From positions 558,001 to 622,000 of the forward strand of contig NZ_FLLQ01000001.1 in the NCBI RefSeq assembly GCF_900088415.1: a stretch of 64,000 nucleotides of DNA, written 5' to 3'. The DNA is from Vibrio mediterranei (lineage in GTDB: Bacteria; Pseudomonadota; Gammaproteobacteria; Enterobacterales; Vibrionaceae). Below the pieces are notes generated by a model. The model was not told where the DNA came from, searched no databases, and was given only the letters and a program-made list of their open reading frames with translations. Shown piece after piece: positions 18,405 to 26,854 of the stretch (position 1 is its first letter; each line of letters opens with the position of its first letter). Position numbers and translations under genes: made by a program.

Positions 18405-18419
18405 GATACGTATTGTATC
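18405..18419. promoter_or_regulatory. GATAC-N5-GTATC operator, copy 2 in the divergent region
   Basis: GATAC-GTATT-GTATC, perfect arms; the 17-base form TGATACGTATTGTATCG differs by one base from the Fe-ADH operator read on the minus strand. Confidence 0.65.
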
Positions 18420-18464
18420 GATATAGCATTGACCGGCTACATTTTGTTCACTACCTTTTAACAC

Positions 18465-18480
18465 GTGAAATATATTTCAC
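18465..18480. promoter_or_regulatory. GTGAAAT-type palindrome, copy 2 (perfect)
   Basis: GTGAAATATATTTCAC is a perfect 16-bp palindrome, 142 bases upstream of the importer's first gene. With copies 1 and 3 it forms a set distinct from the GATAC repeats. A second regulator, or the SorC protein, may bind it. Confidence 0.55.
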
Positions 18481-18484
18481 CTGT

Positions 18485-18500
18485 CTGAAAGATAATTCAC
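18485..18500. promoter_or_regulatory. GTGAAAT-type palindrome, copy 3 (degenerate)
   Basis: CTGAAAGATAATTCAC keeps the TGAAA and TTCAC arms of copy 2 and starts exactly 20 bases after it, two helical turns. Tandem sites at this spacing suit cooperative binding. Confidence 0.45.
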
Positions 18501-18621
18501 ATCATCTAGAACAACGTGTTGTGCTGCTTTTGGCTTAATAAGAACCAAGCTGGTTTATAGAGACGAAGCAGATGTTGCTCCAAAGACGACGAGTGAATAG
18601 CAAATACAAATGGAGAAAATT

Positions 18622-19647
18622 ATGAAGTCAGTGACTTTGAAAAAGATATTTAATAAAGGACTTATCGCTACGAGTATTATTGTCGCTTCAAGCCTAGCTG
18701 CCACAACACATGCAAACGAACGAATCGCGTTTTTCGTTTCTGATTTGTCTAATGTATTCCACCAATCTCAAGCGACGGAAGCAAAGCGCTACGCAAAAGA
18801 GAAGTACGGTGCTGAAGTGGTTATCTTCGATGGTAAAGCCGATTCAGCGGTAATGACGCAAAACGTTGACCAAGTAGCAGCAGGTGCATTTGATGGTGCT
18901 TCACTTCATATTTGGGATGGCGAAGCGGCGACACCGGGTGTTGAAGAAGCATTAGAAGAGAACATCGCTATGACGTCTTTCTTTAGCCCAATCACTGATA
19001 CCGGCATTCCAACGGCTCGAAGTGATGAAGCGACAGTTTCTTTCGATATGGGCGCACAAATGGCAAAAGCATGGAAAGAAGCGAATCCTGACAAGCCAAT
19101 CGTCATGGTTCAACTCGGTTGGCCAAACCATACCGAGGTAAGTTCTGGTCGAACTAACCCATTTGCAGAAGGTGTGCTTTCGGTTGATCCAACAGCGAAA
19201 AACCTAGGCGCTCTTGATGCTAGCGGCGGTCAAGAAGCCGCGAAACAGATCATCGTTGACCTTCTTACTCAGCAACCAGAAGTTAACTTAATTTATTCCG
19301 AAGCCTCTAACTTAACCGTCGGCACAATGGCAGGTCTTAACCAGCTAGGTCGCGGCAAGTTCAAAGATGGCAAACCGGTGACAGAGATCGTCGCCAGTGT
19401 TGACTTTGACTCGGTCGAATTTGGTCAAATTTATGACCCTGAATCAAGCCTAAAAGTCTCTATGGGTCTTCCACCAATTGAAACCGCACGTGGTCGTATC
19501 GACTTGGTTATGGACGTGATCAATAAGAAAGTCGCACCGACAAAAGATCAAGCAGAAGAGTTCTTCTACAAGGCTTACACCATCTCTTACTGGTCAATGC
19601 CGAAACCTGATGCAGAGCAATGGCTAGACGCTCAGTTCAGCAACTAA
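18622..19647 (+). CDS. Periplasmic sugar-binding protein of ABC importer (LacI/RbsB type)
   Basis: A 341-residue exported substrate-binding protein: signal peptide with positive start and AATTHA-NE cleavage region (about residues 1-32), then a type I periplasmic fold starting ERIAFFVSDLSNVFHQS. The start is the ATG at 18622 because GGAGA is correctly spaced; the ATG at 18610 overlaps that site. It delivers the substrate to the ATPase and two permeases downstream. It is not close to RbsB or LsrB in the stretches I can compare, so the ligand is unknown; a polyol or aldose is expected from the catabolic genes opposite. A strong hairpin follows, typical of the highly expressed binding protein in such operons. 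Confidence 0.87.
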   Translation: MKSVTLKKIFNKGLIATSIIVASSLAATTHANERIAFFVSDLSNVFHQSQATEAKRYAKEKYGAEVVIFDGKADSAVMTQNVDQVAAGAFDGASLHIWDGEAATPGVEEALEENIAMTSFFSPITDTGIPTARSDEATVSFDMGAQMAKAWKEANPDKPIVMVQLGWPNHTEVSSGRTNPFAEGVLSVDPTAKNLGALDASGGQEAAKQIIVDLLTQQPEVNLIYSEASNLTVGTMAGLNQLGRGKFKDGKPVTEIVASVDFDSVEFGQIYDPESSLKVSMGLPPIETARGRIDLVMDVINKKVAPTKDQAEEFFYKAYTISYWSMPKPDAEQWLDAQFSN

Positions 19648-19656
19648 CCTAGGCTT

Positions 19657-19683
19657 AAGGTCGGCGGCTAGACCGCCGACCTT
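19657..19683 (+). other. Intercistronic hairpin after the binding-protein gene
   Basis: An 11-bp GC-rich perfect stem (AAGGTCGGCGG / CCGCCGACCTT) with a 5-nt loop and no T-tract, 9 bases after the stop. It probably protects the upstream mRNA end and lowers read-through into the ATPase gene. Confidence 0.6.
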
Positions 19684-19795
19684 ATATGTTACTCATTTAT
19701 TCAAAATCTCAGTGTTAAGGAAAAACTCGCTTCATCTGTCATGTCATCTGTGACCTAGCAGTATCGAAGGTGCAACCACTGAAGGAGAGATCATC

Positions 19796-21304
19796 TTGAA
19801 TAGTCACAATTCAACACCTGTATTATCAATTGAAGGGCTGATTAAAGACTACCCCGGTGTTCGGGCAGTTAACGATGTGAGCTTTGCAATTGAACGAAGT
19901 ACCGTTCACTGCTTGATTGGCGAGAACGGCGCAGGAAAATCCACATTGGTAAAAATGATCACCGGTGCTATTCAGCCTACTCAAGGCGCTATGAAAGTGA
20001 ACGGTAAGGATTACCGACCTACTGGCACTCAGTCAGCACGTGAATCGGGCATCGCCACTTTATTCCAAGAGCTACACGTCGTTGATGAATTGACTGTACT
20101 TGAAAACTTAACGCTGGGTATGGAACAGAGCCGATTTGGCTTTTTAATTAAATCAGATCTAGAGGATCGCGTAATCGAGACCTTAGCGACCATCGAGCCG
20201 TCTATCGACCCATATGCTCGCGTCTCGACCTTAGGTGTCGCTCAAAAGCAGATTATTGAAATTGCCCGTGCCGCATCATCTGGCGCGAACGTCATCATTA
20301 TGGATGAGCCAACAGCTGCGTTGTCGGAAAGAGAAGTCGAAAGACTTTTTACCGTTATTCGTAGGCTACAAGAACAAAGCGTGACGGTTATTTATATCTC
20401 TCACAAACTGGATGAGATTTTAACCCTAGGCGACCGCGTCACCGTCATGCGCGATGGCAAACACATCGCAACTAAACCCATGTCTGAAGTCGATGGCCGC
20501 GCAGAGCTTATCGATATGATGATTGGTCGCAGCATCATGCACGATTATTCCCCGCGCGACGCCATTACCGATGAAGTGTTCCTGGCGGCGCAGCGCCTTA
20601 ATAACCACCGCCTCAAAGATGTCTCGTTTGATATCAAAAAAGGCGAAATCGTTGGGTTTTATGGTTTGGTTGGCGCGGGAAAAACAGAAATCGCACGAGC
20701 GATATTCGGCGCCGACAAAGTCTCTGGCACAATTCGCCTCAATGGCAAAGATGTGGGTAATTCGCCACGTGAAGCCATTGCAGCAGGTATTGCCCTCGTC
20801 CCTGAAGAGCGTCGTACTCAAGGCTTATTTACCAATTTAACCATTCGAGAAAATATCCCAGTGATGAATCTACCAAGAATGTCTGACTTCGGGGTATTCA
20901 GAGAAAATGATGAGCTGAATGCGGCGATCGATTACGTCGATAAGCTCTCTATTGCCACCAGCTCAATAGAAAAGCACACAGAGAAACTCTCCGGTGGTAA
21001 TCAGCAAAAAGTGGTTATCGCTAAATGTCTGTTCTCACAGGCAAAACTTCTTCTACTCGATGAACCCACTCGCGGCGTCGATGTGGGAGCGAAAAAAGAG
21101 ATATATGACTTGGTGAAAAGCCTCGCCAACGAAGGCAACTCAGTCGCGGTGTTTTCTACAGAACTCGAAGAGATCTTGGGTGTTTGTGACCGAATCTTCT
21201 TACTTTATGACGGTTCACTGGTGTCTGAAATCAAGAATGGACCGAACGTCGACACTAACTTTATTTTAAATGCCGCTACGGGTGGCCTTGAGGAGGCAGT
21301 ATAA
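19796..21304 (+). CDS. Sugar ABC importer ATPase (two ATP-binding domains, RbsA/XylG type)
   Basis: A 502-residue protein with two nucleotide-binding domains. The first has Walker [10 protein letters not shown] (about residues 44-52), signature LGVAQKQII and Walker [12 protein letters not shown]; the second has GLVGAGKTE, signature [13 protein letters not shown] and [11 protein letters not shown]. It energises uptake by the two permeases that follow. The start codon is TTG at 19796, supported by GAAGGAG eight bases upstream and no nearby ATG in frame. It overlaps the first permease gene. A TTG start may hold the ATPase below the binding protein level. Confidence 0.9.
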   Translation: MNSHNSTPVLSIEGLIKDYPGVRAVNDVSFAIERSTVHCLIGENGAGKSTLVKMITGAIQPTQGAMKVNGKDYRPTGTQSARESGIATLFQELHVVDELTVLENLTLGMEQSRFGFLIKSDLEDRVIETLATIEPSIDPYARVSTLGVAQKQIIEIARAASSGANVIIMDEPTAALSEREVERLFTVIRRLQEQSVTVIYISHKLDEILTLGDRVTVMRDGKHIATKPMSEVDGRAELIDMMIGRSIMHDYSPRDAITDEVFLAAQRLNNHRLKDVSFDIKKGEIVGFYGLVGAGKTEIARAIFGADKVSGTIRLNGKDVGNSPREAIAAGIALVPEERRTQGLFTNLTIRENIPVMNLPRMSDFGVFRENDELNAAIDYVDKLSIATSSIEKHTEKLSGGNQQKVVIAKCLFSQAKLLLLDEPTRGVDVGAKKEIYDLVKSLANEGNSVAVFSTELEEILGVCDRIFLLYDGSLVSEIKNGPNVDTNFILNAATGGLEEAV

Positions 21305-22329
21305 TGAACACGTCAGTAAAGCCTAATCACTCGCCAGTCGAGTATCGAAGGGTGAGCGACCAAATGTACATCACCTTGTTAGTGGCATTTGTCGCTATCG
21401 GACTCTTTCTTGTTGCGTCAGCGTTTGTCCCGAACTTTTTCCAAGTTCAAAACATGCTTAACCTGATTACCAATAACTGGGCAGTAATTTCTCTCGGTGT
21501 TGGCGTCTCTTTCTTGTTGATTTCAGGCAACTTTGACCTATCCGTTGGCGGTATTGTTGCGCTTTCAGGCGTGCTATCGGTTTGGTTTGCTCAAGCCATA
21601 GGTGGCGGTTCTGCTCTGTCCACAGGTTTAGGATTACCTTATTGGTTAGCCGTGGTCGGCGCTTTAATGGGTGCACTGGCTATCGGTGGTCTAAACGCTC
21701 TGTTCGTCGTGAAGTTTCGCATCCCATCAATCATCGTCACGCTGGGTACTATGATGGTGGCGAGAGGTATCGCTCAGGTGATTACTCAAGGTTCGCAACG
21801 CAACACCAATTTGCCGGAGGAGTTTGGCTTGCTAGGCAATTTGAAGGTGTTTGGCACCTCAATGCAATTCCCCGTGCTGTTTATGCTCATTCTATTTTTT
21901 GTCGCCATTTTTATTGAGCGTAAAACCGTGTTTGGCCGCATCACCTATTGGATTGGCGCCAACCCTGAAGCCGCCAAGCTGTCAGGTATCGACAATTCAA
22001 AACACATTACTTACCTCTATCTATTTAGTGCACTAGTAGCCGGCATTGTTGGCATCCTGCTCTCCTCAGAGTTTAAGTCAGGCTTTTCTAATCGTGGTTT
22101 ACTGATGGAGTTTGACGCATTGGTTATTGCGCTACTTGGCGGTATTGCTATTGCTGGCGGCTTCGGTTCTGTCATTGGCATGTTCTTTGGTGCCATTATC
22201 TTGGCGGTGGTAACCTCGGCTGCAACTGGGTTAACCCTCTCACCAGATTGGCAATTCATACTCAAAGCGGTCGCCGTTTTCTTAGCAATTACTGCTCAAA
22301 CTTGGGCACTGTCCCTTAGAAACAAATAA
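21304..22329 (+). CDS. Sugar ABC importer permease (RbsC family), first
   Basis: A 341-residue inner-membrane protein with about eight to ten hydrophobic segments. It carries the family signature around NFDLSVGGIVALSGVLS and the conserved region ALLGGIAIAGGFGSVIGMFFG. The start overlaps the ATPase stop by one base, so translation is coupled. With the second permease it should form a heterodimeric channel, unlike the homodimer of the ribose system. Confidence 0.9.
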   Translation: MNTSVKPNHSPVEYRRVSDQMYITLLVAFVAIGLFLVASAFVPNFFQVQNMLNLITNNWAVISLGVGVSFLLISGNFDLSVGGIVALSGVLSVWFAQAIGGGSALSTGLGLPYWLAVVGALMGALAIGGLNALFVVKFRIPSIIVTLGTMMVARGIAQVITQGSQRNTNLPEEFGLLGNLKVFGTSMQFPVLFMLILFFVAIFIERKTVFGRITYWIGANPEAAKLSGIDNSKHITYLYLFSALVAGIVGILLSSEFKSGFSNRGLLMEFDALVIALLGGIAIAGGFGSVIGMFFGAIILAVVTSAATGLTLSPDWQFILKAVAVFLAITAQTWALSLRNK

Positions 22330-22343
22330 GGAGGGGAAACGTT

Positions 22344-23384
22344 ATGTCCGATTCAACCAAATCACTTAATTCATCACCAGCCCCAGCATTAGGCGGACAA
22401 GTGGCCGAGTTTTTCCGTAACTATTACATCTACTTTGTATTAGCAGCGATTGTTATTTTTCTAAGTAGCGTTAACTTAGATCAATACGCACTGTTTGAGC
22501 GCGGAAACTTTCTGTATAAGAAAAACGTCATCAACATTTTACGAGTCTCCGCCCCACTGTTGGTGCTAGCCGGCGCCTTTACCTTGCTAATGGTTTCTGG
22601 CTACATCGACTTATCCGTTGGGAGCACCATGGGACTCACGGCGGTCATATATGCCCTCCTCGCCATCAATGGTGTTCCAATGTGGGCGGCTTTCTCCATT
22701 ACCGTGTTTTGTGGTGTATTGCTGGGCGCTTTCAACGGCTTGTTAGTGGTGAAGTTTAATATTACGCCCGTTATTGCCACCTTGATTACCCTGAGTTTAT
22801 ATAAAGGCATCGCACTGCTTCTAGTAGAAGATGGCGTGTCAGCCATCAAGTCCATGGGCGATCTAAAAATGCCAGCATGGTTTAACGACTATGGTCGCGA
22901 TGCGGTTTTACTTGGTTTGCCAATGGCGTTTTGGGTAGCGGTGGGGGTTACGGCTCTGCTCATCATCCTACAGAACCGCTCTTTACTAGGTAAGTACGCC
23001 GCAGCGACGGGTGGTAACCCTACCGCGGCTAAATTATCGGGAATTAAGACTGGGCTAGTCGTCTTCACGCTCTACGCTATTGTCGGTGCAACAGCTGCGC
23101 TCGCAGGCATTGCGCGCTCAAGCTTTATGTCGCTTGGTGACCCACTGTCGGGTGACGGTATGGAGTTGACCGCGATTCTTGTGGTGTTAATTGGTGGTAC
23201 GGCGTTTAGTGGCGGTGAAGGTAAAGTATTGCGTTCATTTGTTGGTGCGCTGATTATCATGACCTTAACGGTTGGGATGCTCACTCTCGTGCCTGCTTAT
23301 TATCAAACCTTGGTGATTGGCGGTGCGTTATTAGCAGCGGCGGCGTCAAATCACTTGGTAAGCCGAAAGCGTAACGAAAGCTAA
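22344..23384 (+). CDS. Sugar ABC importer permease (RbsC family), second
   Basis: A 346-residue paralogue of the preceding permease: GYIDLSVGSTMGLTAV is the family signature and VVLIGGTAFSGGEGKVLRSFVGALI the cytoplasmic coupling region. A strong AAGGAGGGG site precedes the ATG. It is last in the importer operon and a terminator follows. Two different permeases beside one fused ATPase is the arrangement of the Lsr, Xyp and several polyol importers. Confidence 0.9.
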   Translation: MSDSTKSLNSSPAPALGGQVAEFFRNYYIYFVLAAIVIFLSSVNLDQYALFERGNFLYKKNVINILRVSAPLLVLAGAFTLLMVSGYIDLSVGSTMGLTAVIYALLAINGVPMWAAFSITVFCGVLLGAFNGLLVVKFNITPVIATLITLSLYKGIALLLVEDGVSAIKSMGDLKMPAWFNDYGRDAVLLGLPMAFWVAVGVTALLIILQNRSLLGKYAAATGGNPTAAKLSGIKTGLVVFTLYAIVGATAALAGIARSSFMSLGDPLSGDGMELTAILVVLIGGTAFSGGEGKVLRSFVGALIIMTLTVGMLTLVPAYYQTLVIGGALLAAAASNHLVSRKRNES

Positions 23385-23400
23385 TATTCATAACAACCTA

Positions 23401-23443
23401 AAGAGCCAACAAGTGCGCCTAGCCCTGTTGGCTCTTACTTTTT
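23401..23443 (+). terminator. Rho-independent terminator of the importer operon
   Basis: An 11-bp perfect stem (AAGAGCCAACA / TGTTGGCTCTT), 14-nt loop, then ACTTTTT, starting 17 bases after the stop. Confidence 0.85.
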
Positions 23444-23573
23444 GGGAAGCCTTTCCCTACTTCTAGCTATCTACTTCTACTTCCATTCTTTTACTTCAAA
23501 TGTCTACTACCCTGATTTTTCGAATAAAATTGTATATGCTTAATGCAAGAAATCGACATCCAACAGGTGAAAC

Positions 23574-24215
23574 ATGGACGTTTTACGCATCATTATACTG
23601 TTCTCGACAATACTGCTGACAGGCTCATTAAGTGCTGAAGAAAATAGCTATTGGCAATTTGACAGTGATAATGACGGAATCACTATCTACACTCGAGAAC
23701 ACACCGATGGCTTAGTCGAAATCCGAGCGCAAATGTTTACACCAACAACTTATAGCGCCTTCTTAACCTTATTAGAAGATAGTGAAAACGTCCCCAACTG
23801 GATAGATAACGCCAGCCATAGCCGAGTGTTAAGGCAAATATCAATCAACGAAAACATTGTTTATACCCAGTTTAAAGCACCGTGGCCAGCGAGAGACCGC
23901 GATATGGTTACCTACTCGAAGTATTGGGTCGACGATTATGGTTTCACTATCGAAATTAACGATGCTCCTGAATCTTCATTACCGATACAAGAAGGTTATA
24001 TTCGAATTACCTCTGTCGATGCGAGTTGGAATCTACAAAAATTGACTAATGGTACGACACTTATCGAATACAAAGCCTATGCTGACCCTGGCGGAATTTT
24101 ACCCGACTGGTTGATGAATAAACTCTCAACCCAAAGTGCTAGAGCGACGTTCAATAATCTAAGAAATCAGTTACCGAAGTACCAACGCTACTCTCATCCA
24201 CATCTGAAAGAATGA
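23574..24215 (+). CDS. START-domain (lipid-binding) exported protein
   Basis: A 213-residue protein with a short N-terminal signal (LRIIILFSTILLTGSLSA, cleavage about residue 20) and a START/SRPBCC domain. The segment from YWQFDSDNDGITIYTRE to FKAPWPARDRDMV, with WNL and PGG(I)LPDWLMN, is the pattern of bacterial START proteins. Such domains bind lipids or other hydrophobic ligands; a periplasmic location is inferred. AGGTGAAAC precedes the ATG. It is a single gene between the importer terminator and idi. No ligand can be named. Confidence 0.83.
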   Translation: MDVLRIIILFSTILLTGSLSAEENSYWQFDSDNDGITIYTREHTDGLVEIRAQMFTPTTYSAFLTLLEDSENVPNWIDNASHSRVLRQISINENIVYTQFKAPWPARDRDMVTYSKYWVDDYGFTIEINDAPESSLPIQEGYIRITSVDASWNLQKLTNGTTLIEYKAYADPGGILPDWLMNKLSTQSARATFNNLRNQLPKYQRYSHPHLKE

Positions 24216-24402
24216 GTCCAATCAATACATCAATGATCCATCTCTCTTCATCTTTAGTATCAATGTTGTGAATTAATCTTCCCCTTCACTCTCCATCACT
24301 GGATCTTTTGTGCTATGATGCGCGCCCTCGCTGGTTGGCGCAGTGAAATAAAAGAAAAACCGCAGTGTTCAAAGCGGTCATTAAGCAAGCGTGAGATAGA
24401 AT

Positions 24403-24939
24403 ATGAGTTGTGAACTGGTTGTCGTCGTCGATAAATTTGGGAAACCAATCGGTACCGAAGAGAAGCTGGAAGCCCACCGTTTAGGCCTTAAACATCTGGC
24501 TTTTTCAGTGCTTATTTATCGTTATAACGCTGGCCAACTTGAGTTCTTACTTCAGAAACGCGCGATCAATAAATATCACAGTGGTGGATTATGGAGTAAT
24601 ACCTGCTGTTCACATCCACGTCCAGATGAAGAGATTATCTCGGCTTCACAACGTCGTCTTGTCGAAGAGCTTGGCATAACGACCCCACTCGAACTCATCG
24701 ATATTGGTACCGTTAGTTATTGTGCTAAATTCAGCAATGGTTTAACTGAGAATGAACTTGATCACGTGGTTATTGCTGAATCGAACAAGGTCGAGTTCAA
24801 CCTTAATGCAGACGAAGCAGAACAGTGTGAATGGTGGCCGCAGTCTGATATCGAGCAAGCGATGAAGGCGGAGCCAGCAACCTTCAGTGCATGGTTTCGG
24901 TTAGTTCTAGAAAAAACGACTCATCATCTAAGTAATTAG
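24403..24939 (+). CDS. idi: Isopentenyl-diphosphate delta-isomerase, type I
   Basis: A 178-residue Nudix-fold enzyme that interconverts isopentenyl and dimethylallyl diphosphate in isoprenoid synthesis. The catalytic cysteine lies in SNTCCSHPRP (about residues 66-75), the metal-binding glutamates in RRLVEELGI, and the second catalytic acid in LTENELDHVV. The length matches E. coli Idi (182). It is dispensable where the methylerythritol pathway operates, since that pathway makes both isomers. Its stop overlaps the convergent outer-membrane protein gene's stop by four bases, leaving no terminator between them. Confidence 0.93.
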   Translation: MSCELVVVVDKFGKPIGTEEKLEAHRLGLKHLAFSVLIYRYNAGQLEFLLQKRAINKYHSGGLWSNTCCSHPRPDEEIISASQRRLVEELGITTPLELIDIGTVSYCAKFSNGLTENELDHVVIAESNKVEFNLNADEAEQCEWWPQSDIEQAMKAEPATFSAWFRLVLEKTTHHLSN

Positions 24940-26120
24940 AACGACCATTTGATGTTGGCAAACAGCAGTGTTGAGGGTGTTGCTCCAAACAAACTTCCAG
25001 AACTGCCATCAAAACGCTGTAATACGGTAAGTAATTGCCAGTCATCAGATAATGAGTAGCTGTTCGACAAACCAACGAAAAAAGAACCATCTTGATAGTA
25101 ACTACCAGACATGGTAATTCGCGACAATGGTGTAATGTCGAAACCTAAATCGGCGTAGCCCGTGAATTTAGTAAAGCTCAGAGTTCTCGCGGTGAGAGGT
25201 AAAGTTAAATATACCGCCGCATCAATCGCTTGTTGTGGTTCACTAATATAAAGTACCGATGCTCGCCCTATCCAATTGCGTCTTCCACCAAAACTATAGT
25301 CAGTCTCAATACTTGATACGATGGTCTTTTCATAAGATTGACCTTGATACTCGGATTTCCATGGGTCAAACCATGTCAACTCCCCTCGAAACCCAGCACC
25401 ACTAATATCACCGGCAAAACCACCACCTAGAACGTAATCCAAACCTGATCGTCCAGCTAGAACCTGCATGTCCCAACCGTTGTGATTAAATAGATAGCGA
25501 GCAGAATATCTCTGTAAATTGCTGTCTTTGTTGGGACTGTAGACAAAGTCTATACTGCTCGCAAATCCAAGTTTGCGGCTGAGCGATATCGCATCGGTTC
25601 CTGGTCTTTCTTCATAGTCAAAGTCGTATATCGAGTACGAGTTATACAGATCGTTAGGATTCCAAATGGTGTTCATCGCCCAATTGACTCGATAACGTCC
25701 TATTCTTGAGCTCCAGTCATCCCCTTTCCAATCAAAATACAAACGGTCAAACTGACTGTTGATGATCATGTTGTCGTTATCGACCAGGTTTCTTGATAGG
25801 TCAAAATATCCGTTGTCCGCCGCAATAATCTCTGAATAGAACGGCGCATTCAAGCTATCGCCAGCGAGTACTCTATTGCGCATGCCTGCATTAAAACGAA
25901 ATGAGGAAGAGAAGCGATACTCGTAGTTAAATCGCTGATGTATAAGGTGATCTAAAGTATTCTCTCCGTGATCTGGAATGCCTCCTGTCGCCATGTATTT
26001 CACATAACCAGTTAGGTCCCAGTTCTTCTCTGGCTGTAACCCCGGTATCTCCGCTTTCACTTCTACCATATAGACAGCTGCGCCAACGATAAAAATGGTG
26101 GTGACTAACTTTTTCCACAT
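24936..26120 (-). CDS. Outer-membrane beta-barrel protein of a Lol-like cluster
   Basis: A 394-residue exported protein: signal peptide (about residues 1-23, ending EVKA), then repeated alternating amphipathic strands rich in Tyr, Trp and Arg, such as NYEYRFSSSFRFNAGMRNRV and WSSRIGRYRVNWAM. It ends in aromatic IKWSF, the C-terminal phenylalanine signal for Bam-dependent insertion. It starts two bases after the ABC ATPase gene, so it is the last gene of that operon. I do not recognise a named family with certainty. By context it could be the outer-membrane acceptor or exit for cargo carried by the LolA-like protein. Confidence 0.78.
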   Translation of the reverse strand: MWKKLVTTIFIVGAAVYMVEVKAEIPGLQPEKNWDLTGYVKYMATGGIPDHGENTLDHLIHQRFNYEYRFSSSFRFNAGMRNRVLAGDSLNAPFYSEIIAADNGYFDLSRNLVDNDNMIINSQFDRLYFDWKGDDWSSRIGRYRVNWAMNTIWNPNDLYNSYSIYDFDYEERPGTDAISLSRKLGFASSIDFVYSPNKDSNLQRYSARYLFNHNGWDMQVLAGRSGLDYVLGGGFAGDISGAGFRGELTWFDPWKSEYQGQSYEKTIVSSIETDYSFGGRRNWIGRASVLYISEPQQAIDAAVYLTLPLTARTLSFTKFTGYADLGFDITPLSRITMSGSYYQDGSFFVGLSNSYSLSDDWQLLTVLQRFDGSSGSLFGATPSTLLFANIKWSF

Positions 26121-26122
26121 AA

Positions 26123-26833
26123 CTAGTGTTCGAGCTCCGTGGTAAGCTCAGTATGCAATTTGTCGGACGCCAGTTTGCCATCTTCAAACACAATGACGCG
26201 CTTTGCCCTTTTTATCACTCGAGGATCATGGGTGGAAAATATAAATGTCGTTCCTTCCACTTCGTTCAGATGTTGCATTATATCTAAAAGTTCTGCGGTA
26301 CTTTTGGCGTCTAGGTTTGCTGTCGGTTCGTCCGCCATCACAAATCGTGGTCTTGGCGCTAGAGCACGTGCGACGGCTACACGTTGCTGTTGTCCCCCAG
26401 ACATTTTTGGTGGCCGTTTATCTTTCTGATTTTCAAGCCCCACTTGGACCAATAACTCACTCGCACGCTGCTGGCACTGCTTCTCTGCTACGCCTTGTAG
26501 TTGCATGACAAACTCGACATTCTCTTGAGCAGTCAAGACAGGTAATAAACTATAGTCCTGGAAGATAAACCCGATGTTGTCACGGCGAAATGCAATGAGT
26601 TGTTTCTCAGATAGCTCACAAATGTTGCTTTCCTCAATCCATACTTCTCCAGATGTAGGGGTATCAATGCCCCCTAACATATTGAGGATAGTAGTTTTTC
26701 CTGATCCCGAAGGTCCCATAATGGCAACAAACTCTCCCTGCTCAATCGTCAAAGATAAGTCTTGAACCGCATGCACCGGAAATTCACTTTTTGGGTTATA
26801 GATTTTATTAAGCTGCTTAATCTCTATGGTCAT
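26123..26833 (-). CDS. LolD/MacB-type ABC transporter ATPase
   Basis: A 236-residue ATPase. Walker A is GPSGSGKTT (about residues 40-48), the signature MSGGQQQRVAVARAL, Walker B RFVMADEPTANLD, and the switch histidine is in FIFSTHDPRV. The sequence is of the LolD/MacB/FtsE branch, which powers mechanotransmission rather than ordinary import. It follows the two FtsX-type permease genes, with which it should form the complex, and precedes the outer-membrane protein gene. Substrate unknown. Confidence 0.92.
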   Translation of the reverse strand: MTIEIKQLNKIYNPKSEFPVHAVQDLSLTIEQGEFVAIMGPSGSGKTTILNMLGGIDTPTSGEVWIEESNICELSEKQLIAFRRDNIGFIFQDYSLLPVLTAQENVEFVMQLQGVAEKQCQQRASELLVQVGLENQKDKRPPKMSGGQQQRVAVARALAPRPRFVMADEPTANLDAKSTAELLDIMQHLNEVEGTTFIFSTHDPRVIKRAKRVIVFEDGKLASDKLHTELTTELEH

Positions 26834-26854
26834 CTCAATTCACTTACCTTTTGA

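Noticed and set aside
12069..23384. Lsr-type AI-2 uptake and processing operon
   Set aside because: The importer, SorC regulator, FGGY kinase and DhnA aldolase mirror lsr content, but no LsrG is present, the kinase resembles LyxK/EryA, the binding protein is unlike LsrB, and GlpD-like and AKR genes have no place in Lsr.
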